This document shows positions 27,538-34,753 of a stretch of 64,000 nt of DNA, piece after piece. Where the stretch lies: assembly GCA_965224535.1 (NCBI GenBank), contig CBDCZR010000004.1, positions 124,001 to 188,000 on the forward strand, read 5' to 3'. This DNA comes from JBCDHN01 sp965224535. Lineage in GTDB: Bacteria > Verrucomicrobiota > Verrucomicrobiia > Verrucomicrobiales > DEV007. The notes below the pieces were generated by a model. The model had not been told where the DNA came from, did no database searches, and was given only the letters and a program-made list of their open reading frames with translations. Position numbers and translations under genes: made by a program. The first letter of the stretch is position 1; each line of letters begins with the position of its first letter.

Positions 27538-27848
27538 GACGGCAACATCCAGGCGCCTTTCTCGCCGGCTCGGTGGGTGAACATGAGGGTCTGGCCCTCT
27601 TGGATGACTTCATCGTCGCCCACGTCGCGGCCGTCGATCACGGCCTGAGAATTGGGGTCGACATCGAAGCGTGAACCGAAGCGCCGGCGAATTTCGCCCA
27701 CCGTCATGCCGGCAACGGGAACGGATTCACCGTAGTAGCCGGACATAACCTGGGCCATGCCGGGGCTGGCGTCTTGGCCGAAGAAGTTGTCGATCCCGCC
27801 GCCGTTCGGCCCGGTTTCCACGGTGGGACGTTGTTGTTCTTGCATCAT
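27534..27848 (-). CDS. Ubiquitin-like (beta-grasp) protein 1, PRTRC-C-like
   Basis: 104 aa. A flexible N-terminus (residues 1-40) precedes a compact domain: MTVGEIRRRFGSRFDVDP, AVIDGRDVGDDEVIQEGQTLMFTHRAGEKG. This is the beta-grasp pattern of ThiS/MoaD/PRTRC-C proteins (V-G-E-v-R..F ... V-DG..V..d..l..G..l.F). The C-terminus runs AGEKGAWMLPS, so a peptidase would have to cut after G95 or G98 to expose a conjugatable Gly. The gene overlaps the E2-like gene by 4 nt and lies 51 nt after the AAA+ gene. Two adjacent ATGs (27848, 27845) can start it. Confidence 0.75.
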   Translation of the reverse strand: MMQEQQRPTVETGPNGGGIDNFFGQDASPGMAQVMSGYYGESVPVAGMTVGEIRRRFGSRFDVDPNSQAVIDGRDVGDDEVIQEGQTLMFTHRAGEKGAWMLPS

Positions 27849-27899
27849 CAGTTAGGGGTTAGGGGTGAAGTTAGGTTATTTTGAGAATGGTGTCAGGAT

Positions 27900-29666
27900 T
27901 CAGGAAGCTTGCAGTTGAATGGGGAAGAGTTCCGGCTGGCGCAACCGGCGCACGCTGGCCACGCGGGTGGCATCCGGCACGTCCACGTATTTGTGGGCGT
28001 TTTGCTCCGTAAGCTGGCCGGCGATGATGCGCACCTGGCGGTCGATTTCGCGAATCAGGCTGTCGCAGGTGACGCCTTCGCCGCGGCCGCGATGTTCCGC
28101 GTGGCTGGCCGAACGGCTGGCCTGTTGCACGGCGCGGTTGACCAATGCGCCGGTCACAAAATCGCGCCGGTAGCGGATTTCCGCGTTGGAGGAGCCGGTG
28201 AAGGTCAGTTCCACCATGCCTTGATCCGAGCCGTTGGGGCTGTAGAGCCAGGAGGTGACGGCGCTCACGATTTCGCGCTCGATCGCCTCGGAATCGCGGC
28301 TGCCGTTGAGCGGAACCATGGGCAGGCCGCTAACCTGCTTGCTCAGCACGGCGGCGAACCCGGTGCGCTTCAGCCGGCCGAAACGTTCCACCGTTGCGCC
28401 AATGCGCCGCAGAAATGCGCCGTCGACTTGGCTGATTTCGTTGGTTGTACCCAGAAAGACGATCAGCTTGTCCTGAAGCTCCGGGCGCGCGGTGTCCAGC
28501 TTCTGCAGAGCGGTGGTGAGCACGCGGTCGTGAATCGAATCGTAGCCGCGCTGCTTCGCCAAACCGTCGATTTCCTCGATCACTGCCAAAACCGGCAGGT
28601 GAATTTCGCGGCCGTCAGGGGTCACGAACGGTTCGGCCGCCAGTTGCTCGATTTCCGAGAAAAAGCGGTCGAGGTTGCGATCGCTTTCGCCGAAGTAAAA
28701 CGACAAAATGCGGCTCATTTCCAGCCGAAAGACGCGCGGCGGCAATTCATCGATCGGCACGCCGGTCACCTCGCTCATCACCTCGTAAATCTTGCGCTCG
28801 ATGCCGGCGATGGCCAGGGTTTTGCCAGTTCCCGGCACGCCGTCCAACAGCGCGGTCAGGCAGCGGTTCAGGTTGTAGCGGCGTTGGACTTCCGGCGCAG
28901 TCATCTCCGCGCGGACAAAGGTGGTGATGTCCTCGATGACGGGCGGCGGATCGCCAATGTCGCGCTCCACCACCACGCGGGAGACGGGGCGGCGCTCCAG
29001 GTACTGAAAGTGGGAGAGGCCGTCCACCTTGGGCAGCGCGTCAAAGGCCATGAATTGGCGCGGATTAACCACCAACATGGCCCCGGGCTCGATTTCCTCG
29101 CTTTTCAGCTGGTCGGCCACGCTCGGCGCGGTGAAGAAGACGAACCGTTCCTGGCCGCGCATGCTCACCTCCACGCGGTTGTCGTCGATGATGCGCTCCA
29201 GCTTGGCTTCCTCGCCGATTCCCAGGTTGTGCGAGCCACGGCGCAAAACGGCGCGTCCGCGTCCATCCATGACGATGGGGTCACCGAGCCTGAGCGCTTT
29301 GGCCAGCTTGGCGTCCGGAACGATGCTGTAGGCCTGGGTGCCGTCATCCAGCATCACTTGGGCGTATTCCAGCCCCGTTTCGCCCGGCTTGGTCATGCCG
29401 ATGAACATGGCGGGGCGCTGAGGGCCGTCCTCCAGCTCCCGGATCATATTCTCCAGTTTTTTGAGCTTTTTGGTGTAGAGTTCGCCGCCTTTTTTGCTCT
29501 CCAGGCCATCCAAAATGGCGTCAATTCCCTGGTCGTCGCCGTTTTGGGCGATCATGCGCAGGATCATGCGGCGCTCGTCTTTGGAGTGATCCGAATCGCC
29601 GAGCATCACAGCCACGGACGCCGCTTTGTCCGCGTTTTCTTTCTTTTTGTCGTTGGACTTTTTCAT
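27900..29666 (-). CDS. ARC/Mpa-like AAA+ ATPase
   Basis: 588 aa. The layout matches proteasomal ATPases of the ARC/Mpa type: a charged N-terminus, a predicted coiled coil (about 30-80), two OB-like segments (about 98-148 and 160-212, the second with RVEVSMRGQERFVFF ... EPGAMLVVNP), then an AAA module with Walker A GVPGTGKT (276-283), YFGESDRNLDRFF, a Walker B-like LAVIEEID (E364-E365) and a TN...LRR arginine region. The first acidic residue of Walker B is Glu instead of the usual Asp. The C-terminus (ELFPIQLQAS) lacks the GYL/QYL proteasome-docking tail. No 20S proteasome, Pup or PafA gene is present. In the middle of the ubiquitin-like operon, it probably unfolds or remodels tagged proteins. 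Confidence 0.82.
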   Translation of the reverse strand: MKKSNDKKKENADKAASVAVMLGDSDHSKDERRMILRMIAQNGDDQGIDAILDGLESKKGGELYTKKLKKLENMIRELEDGPQRPAMFIGMTKPGETGLEYAQVMLDDGTQAYSIVPDAKLAKALRLGDPIVMDGRGRAVLRRGSHNLGIGEEAKLERIIDDNRVEVSMRGQERFVFFTAPSVADQLKSEEIEPGAMLVVNPRQFMAFDALPKVDGLSHFQYLERRPVSRVVVERDIGDPPPVIEDITTFVRAEMTAPEVQRRYNLNRCLTALLDGVPGTGKTLAIAGIERKIYEVMSEVTGVPIDELPPRVFRLEMSRILSFYFGESDRNLDRFFSEIEQLAAEPFVTPDGREIHLPVLAVIEEIDGLAKQRGYDSIHDRVLTTALQKLDTARPELQDKLIVFLGTTNEISQVDGAFLRRIGATVERFGRLKRTGFAAVLSKQVSGLPMVPLNGSRDSEAIEREIVSAVTSWLYSPNGSDQGMVELTFTGSSNAEIRYRRDFVTGALVNRAVQQASRSASHAEHRGRGEGVTCDSLIREIDRQVRIIAGQLTEQNAHKYVDVPDATRVASVRRLRQPELFPIQLQAS

Positions 29667-29705
29667 AGCAGTTTCAAGCGTTTTTTGCGGGTGAGAGGTT
29701 AGGAA

Positions 29706-30848
29706 TTATTGGGTTGCGGTTAGGGTGGGAAAGTCCCGGGGTTCGAAGCCGGGCAAAACGTGGAAGCCGCGGCGCAGCAGCCGGGCGTCGTGCAGGCCGA
29801 ACAGCGCATTGATGCGGTCGGCTCGCGCGGTGAGGCCAAAAATGTGGCAGAGCTGCCAGGGTTGCTGGCTGAAGACGGCCTTGGTCCAGTTTTTGTCGTC
29901 CTGGCTCACGAAAAGGTTGTCCACGTCGCAAACCTCCTTGCTGTGGCACTCCTCGCACAGCTTACCTTCGTTGGGTAGGAAGTTGTGGCCGTGCGCCTGG
30001 CCTAAAATGCGCAGCGCGGGAGCCTCCTGTTGCCGGGCGCGAACCGCGGTCTGGATCTTGGCCCAACTGTGCGGCGAGTATTCCAGGCTAACCAGCGTCT
30101 GGTCCGCGTCGGTCACTTCCAGGATGTCGCACACCACCACGAAGAATTCGCCGGAATCCGGGCAGGTGCAGATGGGGCCGGCAAGGACGGCGCCGCTTTC
30201 AAAGTCCGGGTCGTCTTTAGCGCCTTGGCGGCTGAAAGCTTCGGCTTTTTGCAGGGCGTCCTCGGTGTAGAAGGCGGTAAAGTTGGCTTTGTCAGGCTCG
30301 TTGACGGCTCGCGCGTCTTTCAAGAGCGGGGCCAGAGCCACCTGGAGGTAGTGAACTCTGCTCCGCTTGACCGTGGGACCGAGGATGTCGTCAAACGGGT
30401 CGAAGGCCGGTTGCGGCGGTTTGCGCGCCGTCTCCAGCTCAAAGAAAAATTGCTCGCCCGGCTGAAGCACGCCTTGTTCAACCAGCCGGTTGCCGGCGCG
30501 AGTGGCAGCGCCCGCCAGACTGTACATCGTGAAAACGCAGCGGTTCTTACCTTTCCCGTTAGGGCCGGTGTTTTCCAGCGCATAGCCCTGGCAGTGGCTG
30601 GGGTCTCCTTCTTTGGTGGGGATGGGCAGCAGGCGAACGGGCAATTCCGCACGGGCCACGTCCAGGTAGCCCTGACGCAGGAACAGCTCCCGCCAAGCCT
30701 CGGTGTAAGCGTCGGAAAAATCCTCGTCGGTCACCGTTTCGCGGATGAGCACGTCGCTGCCTTGTTCGCGGCGCAGAGCCACCTGCAACCCTGCGTCGCC
30801 GGGTGCAGCTGCGGGGGAAGGAAGCTCGATGGTTGGGGCGTCGTTCAT
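29706..30848 (-). CDS. JAMM/JAB-type metallopeptidase 2 with Cys-rich insert
   Basis: 380 aa from ATG 30848. The C-terminal half holds a JAMM core: E217 (FESGAVLAG), H286-G-H288 (GQAHGHN), and S315-x-x-D318 (FVSQDD). Instead of the standard seven residues between HxH and S there are 26, including C298, C301, C307 and H302 (KLCEECHSKEVCD), which look like a small metal-binding knuckle. The N-terminal 180 residues are unassigned. It follows the Gly-ending ubiquitin-like gene by 158 nt and is followed by the AAA+ gene after 39 nt. It is probably the deconjugase of the promoter-proximal half of the system. An upstream in-frame GTG/ATG at 30911 is rejected because the ATG at 30848 follows the operon's CCTAACC-type leader. 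Confidence 0.72.
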   Translation of the reverse strand: MNDAPTIELPSPAAAPGDAGLQVALRREQGSDVLIRETVTDEDFSDAYTEAWRELFLRQGYLDVARAELPVRLLPIPTKEGDPSHCQGYALENTGPNGKGKNRCVFTMYSLAGAATRAGNRLVEQGVLQPGEQFFFELETARKPPQPAFDPFDDILGPTVKRSRVHYLQVALAPLLKDARAVNEPDKANFTAFYTEDALQKAEAFSRQGAKDDPDFESGAVLAGPICTCPDSGEFFVVVCDILEVTDADQTLVSLEYSPHSWAKIQTAVRARQQEAPALRILGQAHGHNFLPNEGKLCEECHSKEVCDVDNLFVSQDDKNWTKAVFSQQPWQLCHIFGLTARADRINALFGLHDARLLRRGFHVLPGFEPRDFPTLTATQ

Positions 30849-30893
30849 GGTTTTTTGGGGTTGGTTAGGGTGTTTTTGGCTCGTGCCCAACAC

Positions 30894-30974
30894 CCCCTGC
30901 GTTCCTCCCACGCAGGGGCGGCTGCCGCGTGCCTCGCCCGCGCGGCGCCGTGCCTTTGCCTGCCTGCCGGCAGG
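30894..30974 (-). promoter_or_regulatory. Hairpin pair between ubiquitin-like and JAMM genes
   Basis: An 8-bp perfect stem (30894-30901 with 30911-30918, CCCCTGCG/CGCAGGGG, 9-nt loop) and a 12-bp palindrome CCTGCCGGCAGG (30963-30974) lie in the only long gap (158 nt) inside the operon. They could attenuate or stabilise mRNA and set the ratio of the ubiquitin-like protein to downstream products. There is no T-run, so a plain terminator is less likely. Confidence 0.45.
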
Positions 30975-31006
30975 TTAGGGATGTGGGACTAACAAAACGT
31001 CCATGG

Positions 31007-31327
31007 TTAGCCGAGGTGGGATTTCGGTGTCACCACGACTCGGGAACCCGTTTCGATTTGGTCACCGATTGGCGCCTCGTCATCGAGGTAATCGGCGGTT
31101 TCGTCGTTGCGGAGCCCCCAGGGGACGTTTTTTGGCAAGCCAAGCCTGTTAGCCAGAGCCTGACTCACAGCCCCAGCCGGCGTGCTCCGGTCGATGTTTG
31201 GGACGTCCAGCTCGTGGCTTCCCGTCACGTCGGTGGCCGTTAGTCCAAACCGGCCGCCCGGAGCATCCGCGCCGCGATTTTGCGGCTGGGATTGCGCCGT
31301 TGGGGTGGGTTCAGTTGCAGTTACCAT
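31007..31327 (-). CDS. Ubiquitin-like (beta-grasp) protein 2, ending in Gly
   Basis: 106 aa. A disordered N-terminus of about 26 residues precedes a beta-grasp-type domain (FGLTATDVTGSHELDVPN, VSQALANRLGLP, ETADYLDDEAPIGDQIETGSRVVVTPKSHLG). The pattern L..D...YL.DE.PIGDQI..G..V.vTPK.HLG is that of bacterial ubiquitin-like proteins found beside E1, E2 and JAB genes. The protein ends exactly at Gly106, so it needs no processing before adenylation. It sits 35 nt after the 285-aa gene. The CCTAACCTAACCACTAACC leader precedes the start codon (plus-strand 31336-31358). Confidence 0.78.
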   Translation of the reverse strand: MVTATEPTPTAQSQPQNRGADAPGGRFGLTATDVTGSHELDVPNIDRSTPAGAVSQALANRLGLPKNVPWGLRNDETADYLDDEAPIGDQIETGSRVVVTPKSHLG

Positions 31328-31362
31328 TTTTTTGTTTGGTTAGTGGTTAGGTTAGGGATTGC

Positions 31363-32220
31363 TCACCCTTTGAGTTCGCCAATTTCCAGCGCGGACGACG
31401 CTTGCGCGGCGTCGCTTGCCAGAAATTCGGCGGTTGGGACCAGTGCTGCGGCAATCCATCTGAGGGTGTCCACACTGGCTAGGAAAAGGCGATGCGCGCA
31501 GGGCGCAGGAACGCCGGTCAGGTTCACTTCCGCTACGGCATCGGAGCGGCGGTCGCGGCCTTCGTTGTCGTCGCGGTCGTCGGCGCTGTCGGCGTTAACG
31601 TCGTGAAATTCGAGCCCCGTCCTGGCCAGGCGCCATTGGTCGCGCCCCTCAGCTAGCAGGCGATGCAGCCAACGCCGCTGGGGTTCCGGCAATTCGCCGG
31701 GAATGGCTGATTCCAGCCGCAAACGCGCCGTAAAAACTTCCGGCTCGCGGGTCAACTCAATTTGGCGAACGACGTCGGCTTTTTGTACGGTTAGGGCCTG
31801 GCCGCCGCCGTGCCAATCTTCCAATTCATCGGCTTCCGGCGCGGTCCAACCTTTGGGGCGCTCGCCGTCCGCGGTTGCCAGGGCCCATTCCAGGCAGGCT
31901 TGAAACGGACACCGCTCGGCGTCGGCGAAAGGGGCCGAACTCGGCCGTCCGAGCGCGAATTCCGGGAACGGGAAGGCCACGCAGGCTTCTTTGCGGCCAA
32001 AACGCGCGGGTTTCCACAATCCCGGCCGTCCCAGCCAGTCGTTGGGGTCTGCGTTAGGGTCCAGTGGCTTGCGGATGACAAACCAGCCGGACTTGGCCTC
32101 AAACGTAAGGTCGTCGCGGCGGAAACCCTTGCCTTTGCGCTCGAACCCGGCGGCCTGCAGGGCTGCCTCAATGGCCGCGGCGTCGGGCGAAAAATTGCTA
32201 TTCGGCGTGGTGGCGGTCAT
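31363..32220 (-). CDS. Unknown conserved-looking component of the ubiquitin-like operon
   Basis: 285 aa. No family recognised. An N-terminal helix-strand segment (residues 10-60, AALQAAGFERKGKGFRRDD, GWFVIRKPLD) is followed by a middle with two Trp-containing blocks, then a D/R-rich linker (VNADSADDRDDNEGRDRRSD) and a C-terminal helical part. Two Cys residues in CPFQACLEWAL are the only Cys pair. The gene overlaps the E2 gene by 4 nt and has a strong AAGGAGG Shine-Dalgarno site inside the E2 coding sequence, so it is tightly coupled. Its place between E2 and the ubiquitin-like gene suggests an adaptor or substrate-binding role (inference). Confidence 0.7.
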   Translation of the reverse strand: MTATTPNSNFSPDAAAIEAALQAAGFERKGKGFRRDDLTFEAKSGWFVIRKPLDPNADPNDWLGRPGLWKPARFGRKEACVAFPFPEFALGRPSSAPFADAERCPFQACLEWALATADGERPKGWTAPEADELEDWHGGGQALTVQKADVVRQIELTREPEVFTARLRLESAIPGELPEPQRRWLHRLLAEGRDQWRLARTGLEFHDVNADSADDRDDNEGRDRRSDAVAEVNLTGVPAPCAHRLFLASVDTLRWIAAALVPTAEFLASDAAQASSALEIGELKG

Positions 32221-32843
32221 GCGGCTTCCTCCTTGGGTTGCGGTGTTAGGAAACTTTCGCGGCTCAGCGGAATGCGGTCCTGATTCAGCTTCCACCACTG
32301 GGCGGCGTCGCCGTTCATCACGCCGGCAGCGTCTAACGCATCCAACTGGACGGTCTGCATGCTCAGGGCGGCATAACTCATCAAAATAAGCTCCCGCACC
32401 AGCACTCCGGCCGGCAAAACCGCTCCCAGGCACAAGGCTTGCACGCCCGTTTTCTCATCGCTGGACACGTTGGGCAGCCAAACGCGCTCCGGGGTTAAAA
32501 TGTGCATGAAACTGTAGCCCGGCTTGGGCGCCCGCACCGCGCTTTCCGGATACACCAGGCCCAAGCGCGCCCATTTGCAGATCACCAGGTCATCGCCGGG
32601 CTTGGTCGGCACGGGCGTGACCAGGTCAAACATGCAGCGCAGGTCCACCGAGAGGTCAATGGCCCGGATGCGCATCCGACCGCTCAGTTGGGAAAGCGCC
32701 AGCAGGTCGTAGGTCTCGAATTTCTTGCGGGACCGGTGGACCCGCGATCCGGCGTTCGTAGCAAGCGCGGCGTCGAACAGGGCCTGGTGGCGTTCGTCCA
32801 GCGCGAGCTTGCTCAGGTTGGAGAGAGAGATGGCTTCGCTCAT
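32217..32843 (-). CDS. E2-like ubiquitin-conjugating-type protein
   Basis: 208 aa. The C-terminal half fits the prokaryotic E2 family: YSFMHILTPERVWLPNVSSD, then GVQALCLGAVLPAGVLVREL with C138 as the candidate thioester Cys, followed by helix SYAALSMQTVQLDALD and AAQWWKLNQDR, which match the conserved V..D..D....A..W pattern after the Cys in bacterial E2 homologues. The N-terminal 60 residues are helical. It lies 3 nt after the E1 gene and overlaps the 285-aa gene. It would accept the ubiquitin-like protein from the adjacent E1 and pass it on, perhaps with the RING-type protein. Confidence 0.75.
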   Translation of the reverse strand: MSEAISLSNLSKLALDERHQALFDAALATNAGSRVHRSRKKFETYDLLALSQLSGRMRIRAIDLSVDLRCMFDLVTPVPTKPGDDLVICKWARLGLVYPESAVRAPKPGYSFMHILTPERVWLPNVSSDEKTGVQALCLGAVLPAGVLVRELILMSYAALSMQTVQLDALDAAGVMNGDAAQWWKLNQDRIPLSRESFLTPQPKEEAA

Positions 32844-32846
32844 AAG

Positions 32847-34109
32847 TTAGTCGGTTTTGGGGTTTCGATAGATGACGGCGTTTTCGCAGTTGCGGACCAG
32901 CACCCAGGTGGGCGCGGCATCGCAAATTTCGCCCAACGGCTTCGCGATCGCCGAGCCGAGTTGGGGGGCTGAAACGCGGCGATGGGTGAAAATTGGCGGC
33001 ACGTTGCGCGGTTGGCGGCAACGCCGGCAATTTGGCAGAGGTTGCGCGTTAGAATCGGCGAAAAAGCGGCCGACGGCTTGCGGTTCCTCGCAGTGACACA
33101 GGGCGGATTCCACCCAACGCAGACCACCGAGTTCAAAAGTCGCCGGATCGCGATTTTCGCCAAAAAACCCAGCTTTTTTGGCCAAACCCGCCAACGTCGC
33201 GGATTTTGACTCCGGCAGCGCGCGTTGCACGAAACGCTGGTGATTGGTGGTGCAGGTTGGCTTGAATTTGATGGCGCCGGTCACCGATTTATGGGTGTAA
33301 GCGCAAAACTGAGCGGAGGTGTCGGCAACCGGTTGCCCGAGCCTCAGCACCAGGCGCAGCAGCGTCAAATTCGCCAGATTCGCCGCCAGGCCGCAGAGGC
33401 TTGCCACGGACGTCGTCGGTTGTTCGGCAACGGTTGGCTGCGCGTCGGCGCCGGCATCGCAGGCAAACGTGGTTTCGCGGTGAAAATGCTCCCACTCCGC
33501 GGGGCCCCAAGTGCAGCACGGGCAAGGCGTCTCCGCGCGTTGGTTGCCGTAGCAGGAGACCTGCGCCACCAGGGTCTCACCGTGAACCGCAGCGTGAATG
33601 AGCGGCTTGCCAAAATGCGTCGCCCACTGGCCCACGGCTTGCTCGACGTTGAGGTTGTCCGTCGCCATGACCACGACGTCAGCGCGTAGCAAAGCGGTTA
33701 GGTCCAGCTCCTGAAATTTGCCGGCGTGGTAGCTCACTTTCGTCTCCGGGCCGCACAGTTCGGCGCAGGCCTTGGCAGTGGATTCCGCCTTGGCCAGACC
33801 CACCTCGGCGGGGCTAATCTGCTGCGTCAGCAAACTTTGCGGTTTGTAGCTTTTGGGATCGGCCAGGAACAACCCACCGATGCTAAGCCGCGCCAGATCC
33901 GTCGCCACCATGCGCCCAATGGCCCCGCAACCGACCACCCCGACCTTCAGCGCGTCGAGAATCTCGTGCCCGTCGTCAGGCATGCGGATCAACTCAGGGA
34001 AGCGCTCCCTCCGGTCTGCCTTGGCGCGCCGAACCGCAGAGCCGCTTGAGGATGTTGCCCGTTCCTGTGCCACGGGGGCAAATTGGCGTTGTTGCTTGGT
34101 TTCGCTCAT
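32847..34109 (-). CDS. E1-like ThiF-family enzyme, first copy, with Cys-rich C-domain
   Basis: 420 aa. The adenylation domain has VGVVGCGAIGRMVATDLAR (56-74), FLADPKSYKPQSLLTQQ, ATDNLNVEQAVGQWA and a CPCC pair (196-199) that may bind zinc; C217 in TTFACDAG is a candidate catalytic Cys. The C-terminal 100 residues add CHCEE and CRRC clusters and a new domain not seen in the second E1. It overlaps the RING-type gene by 4 nt at its start and lies 3 nt before the E2 gene. It probably activates the Gly-ending ubiquitin-like protein. Confidence 0.83.
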   Translation of the reverse strand: MSETKQQRQFAPVAQERATSSSGSAVRRAKADRRERFPELIRMPDDGHEILDALKVGVVGCGAIGRMVATDLARLSIGGLFLADPKSYKPQSLLTQQISPAEVGLAKAESTAKACAELCGPETKVSYHAGKFQELDLTALLRADVVVMATDNLNVEQAVGQWATHFGKPLIHAAVHGETLVAQVSCYGNQRAETPCPCCTWGPAEWEHFHRETTFACDAGADAQPTVAEQPTTSVASLCGLAANLANLTLLRLVLRLGQPVADTSAQFCAYTHKSVTGAIKFKPTCTTNHQRFVQRALPESKSATLAGLAKKAGFFGENRDPATFELGGLRWVESALCHCEEPQAVGRFFADSNAQPLPNCRRCRQPRNVPPIFTHRRVSAPQLGSAIAKPLGEICDAAPTWVLVRNCENAVIYRNPKTD

Positions 34110-34675
34110 GACTCAGCAAAAGGGGTTTTCACGTAGCCTTCGCTCAGAGTAATTTCGCGGCCGCACGCGGGGCAGCCGTCCAGCAAATCGCTGCAAACCA
34201 GAAGCTCCTCGGGGTTCTCCCCTTCTTCGTGATGGAGCAGGCAGCCGCACGCGCAGCGGTAAACGCGGGTGTCCGGCTCAAACGGGGTGCGGCAGACGGG
34301 GCAAGGCTTGCCCAGCGCGGCTTCGTCCGGCGCAGCAATGTCAGGCTGGCTGTACTGCGCCACCTCAAACGGGCAATTGCCCACGTGCAGGTGATCGCCC
34401 TGACGGAGAAGCGCCACCGAAGGCGCGGCCAGGTCGTTGACGCGGATGGGCTCGTCATGCTCGCCCGGGGCCAGCATCAGCAAATCGCGGCCCAGCGGCT
34501 CCAAAACCAGGAAACCGTCGAAATTTTCCGGTTTTTGCGGCTGAAGCTGTAGCGTGCCGAGTTGGAAAAAATTAAGCCCGGGCGCCAATACCAGCGCCTC
34601 CCCTTCCTTCGCGGCCTGGTCCGGAACCAGGCGGAAGGAAGCGGAATCGGGGTTGGTTAGGGTGTTGGTGGTCAT
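34106..34675 (-). CDS. FHA-like/RING-type zinc-finger protein (candidate E3)
   Basis: 189 aa. Residues 15-110 are beta-rich and end with VNDLAAPSVALLRQGDHLHVG, like the last strands of an FHA-type domain. Residues 122-175 hold C125-x2-C128, C141-x-C143, H148/H149, C161 and C168-x2-C171, the spacing of a RING-like treble-clef cross-brace. Bacterial RING-type proteins beside E1 and E2 genes are candidate E3 ligases. It begins the enzyme genes of the operon and is coupled to E1 by an ATGA overlap. The FHA part suggests phosphopeptide binding or a structural role; both are inferred. Confidence 0.72.
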   Translation of the reverse strand: MTTNTLTNPDSASFRLVPDQAAKEGEALVLAPGLNFFQLGTLQLQPQKPENFDGFLVLEPLGRDLLMLAPGEHDEPIRVNDLAAPSVALLRQGDHLHVGNCPFEVAQYSQPDIAAPDEAALGKPCPVCRTPFEPDTRVYRCACGCLLHHEEGENPEELLVCSDLLDGCPACGREITLSEGYVKTPFAES

Positions 34676-34753
34676 GTTGGTGAGTGTAGGGTTAGTGGGG
34701 GGGCCAAGATGGCAGGCTCAGGGCCGGATTCGGGGATTGGTTTGAGATTGGTC

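Noticed and set aside
25040..27848. Complete PRTRC plasmid system
   Set aside because: The ParB-like, D, E and F genes expected in PRTRC loci are not present.
27909..29702. 597-codon plus-strand open frame
   Set aside because: Antisense shadow of the AAA+ ATPase gene; no recognisable protein sequence.
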